The position numbers were made by a program, and so were the translations under genes. The notes beneath the pieces were generated by a model that saw only the letters and a list, made by a program, of their open reading frames with translations, made no database searches and was not told the origin of the DNA. 64,000 nucleotides of DNA from NCBI GenBank assembly GCA_046538105.1, contig JBKHJO010000006.1:15409-79408 (forward strand). The letters are read 5' to 3'. The stretch comes from JAWLEV01 sp046538105. GTDB taxonomy: Bacteria > Chloroflexota > Anaerolineae > UBA1429. Shown here piece by piece: positions 59,737 through 64,000 of the stretch; the first letter of the stretch is position 1; every line of letters starts with the position of its first letter.

Positions 59737-61116
59737 ATGGAGGGGACATTTTTGGCGAGGATAGAAGAACATATCGGCACGGCACTGTTGGCCCTTATAC
59801 TGGCGCTTATCGTCTGGGTCAATGCCACCTACCAAAAAGATCCACCAAGAGAGGATTTCTTTCCGCGAGAGATCCCCATTCAAGTTTTGAATGCCCCTAC
59901 TGATCTTGTGGTTACGAACGATCCGGCAGACGCTTTGGAGGTCAAGATAAGGACCTTTTCGTCCACCTGGGAGCAATTGGGTGTAAATGATTTCAATGCC
60001 ACGGCCGATTGGGGAGATCTGGAAGCCAATATGAACACTGTGGACGTTGAAGTGACCTGTGCCGATCCCACGGTAAAGATCCTGGATTTCCATCCAAAAA
60101 CGATCTATGTTCGCCTGGAACCCAAGAGGGAGGAAGACAAAGAGGTAGAAGTTGTGTTAGAGGGACGGGGAGAGGTTCCCTTGGGTTATCGGGTCTATTC
60201 ACCGGAGGTGGAGCCGGATTCTGTCACCGTAGCAGGGCCATCCTCGGCTGTTGATCGTGTGGAGAAGGTGAGCATTTCTGTTTCCCTCGTCAATCAGCGT
60301 CAGTCACTGGAGCGTCAGGTCGAGCCCGTCCCCTTGGATAGTGAGGGGGAGAGAGTGACGGATGTTACGATATCTCCCGCCGAGGTGACGCTCCGCGTTC
60401 CCATTGAGAGAAGACAGAACTATCGAGAAGTTGCAATTCGGGTGCGCACCACGGGTGCGCCGAGTCGGGGCTACTTTTTCAGCGGACTCGATGTTGTGCC
60501 TCCCACAGTCACTGTAGTGGGCCCTCTGGAGACAATAGAAGAGATGGGGGGGTATGTGGAAACCAAGGGGCAGATCGATCTGACGGGGGCCACGCGGATG
60601 ATCGCCCAAAAGATGGAAATTGACCTTCCCGAGGGGGTGTCTGTGTTGGATTCCCGCGAGGGGGAGCCTTTCTTCATTTTGGTGACAGCGAACATCGATG
60701 CGGTGACCGGAGGCACGACGGTGGAGGTGCCTCTGAGGGGCGAAAATGTGCAAGAGGATCTGCGTGTCGAGATGTCCGTCTCGGCAGTGGATGTCATCTT
60801 GACGGGCCCCGCCGCGCTTCTTGAAGAGTTAGAGACCGATCTTCTTGATGCCTATGTCGATTTGGATGGACTTGAGGAAGGAACGCATCAAGTTGAGCCC
60901 AAGGTAGAGATAATCGCTCCAGAGGATTCAGAACTTCAGGATCTCGCTGTCAAAGATGTGTCACCTAAATATGTGGAAGTGACGTTGAACCCTGGGTCTA
61001 CGCCGGTATCTGGAGATGAGGTATCTCCTACACCTACCGCGACCAATACAGTCACTCCCACTATGACGCCGACGCAAGCGCCTACAGCCACGCCGACAAT
61101 TGAACGCCGTAGATAG
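59737..61116 (+). CDS. ybbR: YbbR/CdaR-domain protein, regulator of CdaA
   Basis: A 459-residue exported or anchored protein. An N-terminal helix (HIGTALLALILALIVWVNA) anchors it outside the membrane. About four YbbR beta-repeats follow, each with a stretch like LGYRVYSPEVEPDSVTVAGP. The tail is Thr/Pro-rich (SPTPTATNTVTPTMTPTQ). In Firmicutes this protein controls the cyclase CdaA, encoded directly upstream here. The ATG at 59737 is taken; a TTG at 59752, directly after GGAGGGGACATT, is an alternative. Confidence 0.88.
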   Translation: MEGTFLARIEEHIGTALLALILALIVWVNATYQKDPPREDFFPREIPIQVLNAPTDLVVTNDPADALEVKIRTFSSTWEQLGVNDFNATADWGDLEANMNTVDVEVTCADPTVKILDFHPKTIYVRLEPKREEDKEVEVVLEGRGEVPLGYRVYSPEVEPDSVTVAGPSSAVDRVEKVSISVSLVNQRQSLERQVEPVPLDSEGERVTDVTISPAEVTLRVPIERRQNYREVAIRVRTTGAPSRGYFFSGLDVVPPTVTVVGPLETIEEMGGYVETKGQIDLTGATRMIAQKMEIDLPEGVSVLDSREGEPFFILVTANIDAVTGGTTVEVPLRGENVQEDLRVEMSVSAVDVILTGPAALLEELETDLLDAYVDLDGLEEGTHQVEPKVEIIAPEDSELQDLAVKDVSPKYVEVTLNPGSTPVSGDEVSPTPTATNTVTPTMTPTQAPTATPTIERRR

Positions 61117-61124
61117 CGAGGAGA

Positions 61125-62498
61125 ATGCCTGTGGCGAAAGAATCTGCTTTGGCTACACATAATGGAGAATCAGAGGAAGCCGTTGCCAGGAAGCCGCTCG
61201 TTGCTCTGGTGGGGCGTCCCAATGTGGGGAAATCCACACTCTTTAACCGTCTGGTGGGAGAGCGTCTGGCCATTGTAGATGAGACGCCCGGTACGACCCG
61301 TGATCGTCACTATGCCGACGTGGAGTGGCAGGGCTGCGCCTTTACCTTGATAGATACGGGGGGGTTGATTCATGACCACTCGGACACCATTACCGAGCAG
61401 GTGCAGAAACAGGCCCGGTTGGCCATTGAGGAAGCGGATGTCATCGTCTTTATTACGGATGTCCTGGATGGTGTGACAGGGGCGGAGCAGAGGATCGCCA
61501 ACATCCTGCGACGTACCGAAAAGCCCATCGTGCTTGCAGCGAATAAGGTGGATAATCTCGAACGCGAACAGGGGATCTACGAGTTTTACTCTTTGGGATT
61601 GGGAGACCCCGTTGGCGTATCAGCGCTCAGAGGATTGAAGACGGGCGATCTACTGGACGATATTGTGGATGCCCTATCAGACATCTCTTTGGAAGAGAGA
61701 ATCTCTTCTGTTGTGCGGGTGGCCATCGTCGGACGCACGAACGTGGGCAAATCCTCGCTTTTGAATCGACTTTTGGGGCAGGAACGCGTCATCGTCAGCG
61801 ATATTCCGGGCACGACGCGCGATGCTGTAGATACGAGTATCACGTATGACGAAGAGGAGGTGACGCTCATCGATACGGCGGGCATCCGTCGGAGGGGGCG
61901 CGTGGAGCAAGGTGTTGAGCAATACAGCGTGCTACGTGCACTCAGGGCCATCGGTCGCGCGGATGTAGTGCTGCTGATGATCGATGCCCTTGATGGTGTA
62001 ACAGCCCAGGATTCGCACATCGCGGGTTATATCTTGGACGAGTTCAAGAGCGTCGCCGTGTTGATAAACAAGTGGGATCTGGTGGAAAAGGATACCCACA
62101 CGGCCACGCTGTTCGAGGAGCATGTGCGATACCGCCTTAAGTTCTTGCCTTATGCCCCCGTGCTCTTTATCTCGGCGCTCACGGGACAGCGAACGGATCG
62201 AGTGCTACCTCTGGCGTTGCACCTCTATCATGAGAGGTACGTGTGTCTTGAGGCTGCAGAAGTGGGGGATATCTTGCAAGAAGCCATTGCCCGGCGCTCA
62301 CCGCCTCGTGGACGGGGGAAAAGGCTCATCATCTATGAGGGACACCAGACCGGCGTCGCCCCCCCCACTTTTGCGTTCATTGTGAACGACAAGAGACTGG
62401 TGCACTTTGGCTACGAGCGCTATCTCAAGAATTTCATCCGCGAGTGCTATCCCTTTGAGGGAACGCCCCTGCGACTCGCTTTCAAGAACAGGGGGTAG
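61125..62498 (+). CDS. der: Ribosome-assembly GTPase Der (EngA)
   Basis: A 457-residue GTPase with two G-domains in tandem and a KH-like C-terminus, used in 50S assembly. First G1 GRPNVGKST (30-38) with DTPG-like DETPGTTRD, and NKVD (AANKVDNL). Second G1 GRTNVGKSS (near 204) with DIPGTTRD and NKWD. The C-terminus carries NDKRLVHFGYERYLKNF. The Asn-rich GTP motifs are all kept. GAGGAG precedes the ATG. It ends 9 bases after convergent miaB begins its 3' end, the two overlapping by 17 bases. Confidence 0.96.
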   Translation: MPVAKESALATHNGESEEAVARKPLVALVGRPNVGKSTLFNRLVGERLAIVDETPGTTRDRHYADVEWQGCAFTLIDTGGLIHDHSDTITEQVQKQARLAIEEADVIVFITDVLDGVTGAEQRIANILRRTEKPIVLAANKVDNLEREQGIYEFYSLGLGDPVGVSALRGLKTGDLLDDIVDALSDISLEERISSVVRVAIVGRTNVGKSSLLNRLLGQERVIVSDIPGTTRDAVDTSITYDEEEVTLIDTAGIRRRGRVEQGVEQYSVLRALRAIGRADVVLLMIDALDGVTAQDSHIAGYILDEFKSVAVLINKWDLVEKDTHTATLFEEHVRYRLKFLPYAPVLFISALTGQRTDRVLPLALHLYHERYVCLEAAEVGDILQEAIARRSPPRGRGKRLIIYEGHQTGVAPPTFAFIVNDKRLVHFGYERYLKNFIRECYPFEGTPLRLAFKNRG

Positions 62499-63828
62499 CG
62501 TGGGGTTGATCGGTCACGACATGGCCGACCATGGACCAGGGGCCGGCCCAGGTGATGTGGACATGGGCCATGCGTCCCAGCCAGTTTTCGTCACTTGCAA
62601 AGAAGACGAGCTTGTGTGTGCGCGTTCTACCGCGCCAGCGTCCCCGCTGTTTTCCATCCACCAAGATCTCCACATTCTGATCCAGGAATAAAGTGTTGAT
62701 TTCCTCCGCTATCTCTTCCTGTACCTTCTCGATATGTGCACGGCGGCGTTCCTTTTCTGCGGTGGGGACATCGTCCTCCCAGGCGGCAGCCGGGGTCCCC
62801 GGACGGGGCGAATAGGCGGCCACGTGTACCATGTCGAAGCGCATCTCCTGTATCAAGCGTAGCGTATTCTCGAACTGTTCTCGTGTTTCCCCAGGAAAGC
62901 CCACGATCACGTCCGTATTGATGGCGCAATCGGGAGTGGCCTCGCGAATGCGTTGTACCAGGGGGCGGAATTCTTCTACGGTATAACCACGTCCCATTCG
63001 TCGCAAGATTTCGTCATCTCCCGACTGTACGGCCAATTCCCAGCAGGGGCATACCTTTGGATATGCGGCTACGGCGTCGATGATGCGCTGAGTCATGTCC
63101 GCCGGGTGGGAGGTGAGAAAACGGATGCGCCACAGATCCTCAATATCGTGTATGGCTTCAAATACGTCGGCCAGATCCTGTTGTTGAGGAAGGTCGCTTC
63201 CATAGGCGTCCACATTTTGTCCCAGGAGGGTGACGTCTCGTGTGCCCCGGCGGATCAGATTTTCCACATCGGTGCGGATCTCGGCGATGGGCCTGCTACG
63301 CTGTTGGCCCCGCCGAAGGGTGACGATGCAGTAGGTACAGTGGTGGTTACAGCCATAGCTGATGGGCACAAAGTCGGCCACATGGGGGCGCGTGAGGGGA
63401 TCTCGCTTCGGCGAGACGTCCTTCCCGCAAGCCATGCCCCATTCCTCGGCAAATTGTATCACCTCATGGATGGCCGAGGGAAGAAAGAAGGCGTCCACAA
63501 AGGGATAGCGGGCGGCCAAGGTATCGGCATCACCCACAAAGCAACCCATGACCAAAAGGGCCCGTTCCTTCTGATCCTCTTTAAGGGGGCGCAAGGAACT
63601 AAGGCGCCCGATGACTTTGTCCTCAGCACTCTGTCTCACAACGCAGGTGTTGAGCAGAATGAGATCTGCCTCTTCCGGATCCTGTGTGGGAAGGTAGCCG
63701 CGCCTTTCCAGCGCCTCGCCGATGCGGTAGGCGTCGGCCCGGTTCATCTGACACCCTATGTTCCAGAGATGATAGTGCAGGTGTCTCTGGCGCTTTTTGG
63801 GCGACACTGTGATATCTTTTCGCGTCAT
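62482..63828 (-). CDS. miaB: tRNA-2-methylthio-N6-dimethylallyladenosine synthase
   Basis: A radical-SAM methylthiotransferase that modifies A37 of tRNAs. The 448-residue protein has the N-terminal UPF0004 domain with its three cysteines (NIGCQMN, LNTCVVR, MGCFVG), the radical-SAM CxxxCxxC in YGCNHHCTYC, LLGQNVDAYG, VQSGDDEILRRMGRGY and a C-terminal TRAM domain (VDGKQRGRWRGRTRTHKLV). Start at ATG 63828, five bases after the uvrA stop; a longer frame begins at 63909 but lies inside uvrA. Co-transcribed with uvrA, convergent with der. Confidence 0.92.
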   Translation of the reverse strand: MTRKDITVSPKKRQRHLHYHLWNIGCQMNRADAYRIGEALERRGYLPTQDPEEADLILLNTCVVRQSAEDKVIGRLSSLRPLKEDQKERALLVMGCFVGDADTLAARYPFVDAFFLPSAIHEVIQFAEEWGMACGKDVSPKRDPLTRPHVADFVPISYGCNHHCTYCIVTLRRGQQRSRPIAEIRTDVENLIRRGTRDVTLLGQNVDAYGSDLPQQQDLADVFEAIHDIEDLWRIRFLTSHPADMTQRIIDAVAAYPKVCPCWELAVQSGDDEILRRMGRGYTVEEFRPLVQRIREATPDCAINTDVIVGFPGETREQFENTLRLIQEMRFDMVHVAAYSPRPGTPAAAWEDDVPTAEKERRRAHIEKVQEEIAEEINTLFLDQNVEILVDGKQRGRWRGRTRTHKLVFFASDENWLGRMAHVHITWAGPWSMVGHVVTDQPHATPCS

Positions 63829-63832
63829 CCTC

Positions 63833-64000
63833 TTACTCTGAAGAAGGCGTCGCCAGGGCGGGGACGGTTTGTGGCGTGGAGGTTCGTTCCCGCTCGGGAC
63901 GTAGAACACGCCGGAGGAAATACCCAGTATAGGATTGGGATTGAGCCATCAGGTCTTCCGGGGTACCTTCGGCGATGACCCTGCCGCCTGCGTCTCCGCC
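63833..64000 (-). CDS. uvrA: UvrABC system protein A, C-terminal end only
   Basis: The 55 final codons of a UvrA-like excision-repair ATPase, running in from the right edge. Recognisable is the end GGDAGGRVIAEGTPEDLM followed by QSYTGYFLRRVL, which matches the UvrA C-terminus GxxGGxVVaxGTPExv...SxTGxyL. A 20-residue extra tail (PERERTSTPQTVPALATPSS) follows, and the stop is TAA at 63833-63835. Most of the gene is off the window. Confidence 0.88.
   Translation of the reverse strand, partial: GGDAGGRVIAEGTPEDLMAQSQSYTGYFLRRVLRPERERTSTPQTVPALATPSSE

Noticed and set aside
1..64000. tRNA, rRNA, tmRNA, SRP or RNase P RNA genes
   Set aside because: Gene-free stretches are short and I saw no GTTCRA T-loop with matching acceptor stem or other RNA core motifs. 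A covariance-model scan would be decisive.

Overview
The window is a densely packed bacterial chromosome segment with no plasmid, phage or IS signature. It most resembles the Chloroflexota, in the Anaerolineae sense. The inference rests on several things: an archaeal-style glutamate synthase split into five genes, a eukaryote/archaea-like eIF2B-family protein beside cinA, a dihydropteroate synthase with an extra N-terminal domain, ArnT/PMT-type glycosyltransferases with a C-terminal beta-domain, many LxxC lipoproteins, and no outer-membrane genes. Most starts have strong GGAGG-type ribosome binding sites, and several promoters are near-consensus TTGACA/TATAAT.

Left edge to 15.6 kb. Two ECF-transporter ATPase genes run leftward out of the window behind a promoter, a structured leader and an attenuator-like hairpin. 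Then come a zinc alcohol dehydrogenase, an orphan RelE/ParE-like ORF, a NUDIX hydrolase, a decayed branched-chain amino-acid binding protein, recJ, fmt-lipB, a PfkB remnant, a phosphoesterase, a DUF4349 lipoprotein and a nadE-carA-carB operon.

Nitrogen block, 15.6-27.1 kb. A consensus promoter and a terminator-bearing leader precede the glutamate synthase operon (FMN/Fe-S subunit, polyferredoxin, FAD oxidoreductase, glutaminase, GXGXG subunit). After a 640-base gap with two palindromic repeats come glnA, a KaiC/GvpD-like ATPase, a structured leader with amtB, and a PucR-type regulator. No PII gene is visible. With carAB this block collects most ammonium uptake and assimilation functions.

27.1-33.3 kb holds a large membrane glycosyltransferase, a zinc-ribbon protein, an MFS transporter, an iron alcohol dehydrogenase and rfbC. 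From 44.4 down to 33.3 kb a long leftward block mixes housekeeping genes (a PrsA-like foldase, a degenerate metallo-beta-lactamase-fold protein, folE, a TPR lipoprotein, folP, folK) with a probable sugar-acid or ester catabolic set (a sulfatase-superfamily protein with Thr at the nucleophile site, a 69-aa protein, a UxuA-like barrel, an enolase-superfamily dehydratase), plus an amidase and mtnA.

44.6-64 kb carries rplS, rnhB, an exonuclease-WYL fusion, an eIF2B-like gene, cinA, gyrA, a small NTF2-like protein, an AlbA/Schlafen-ATPase protein, a serine-hydrolase-fold lipoprotein lacking its nucleophile, a DUF123 protein, an L25/Ctc protein, a membrane protein, a methyltransferase, argF, the c-di-AMP pair cdaA-ybbR, der, miaB and the 3' end of uvrA. 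No tRNA, rRNA or CRISPR was found.
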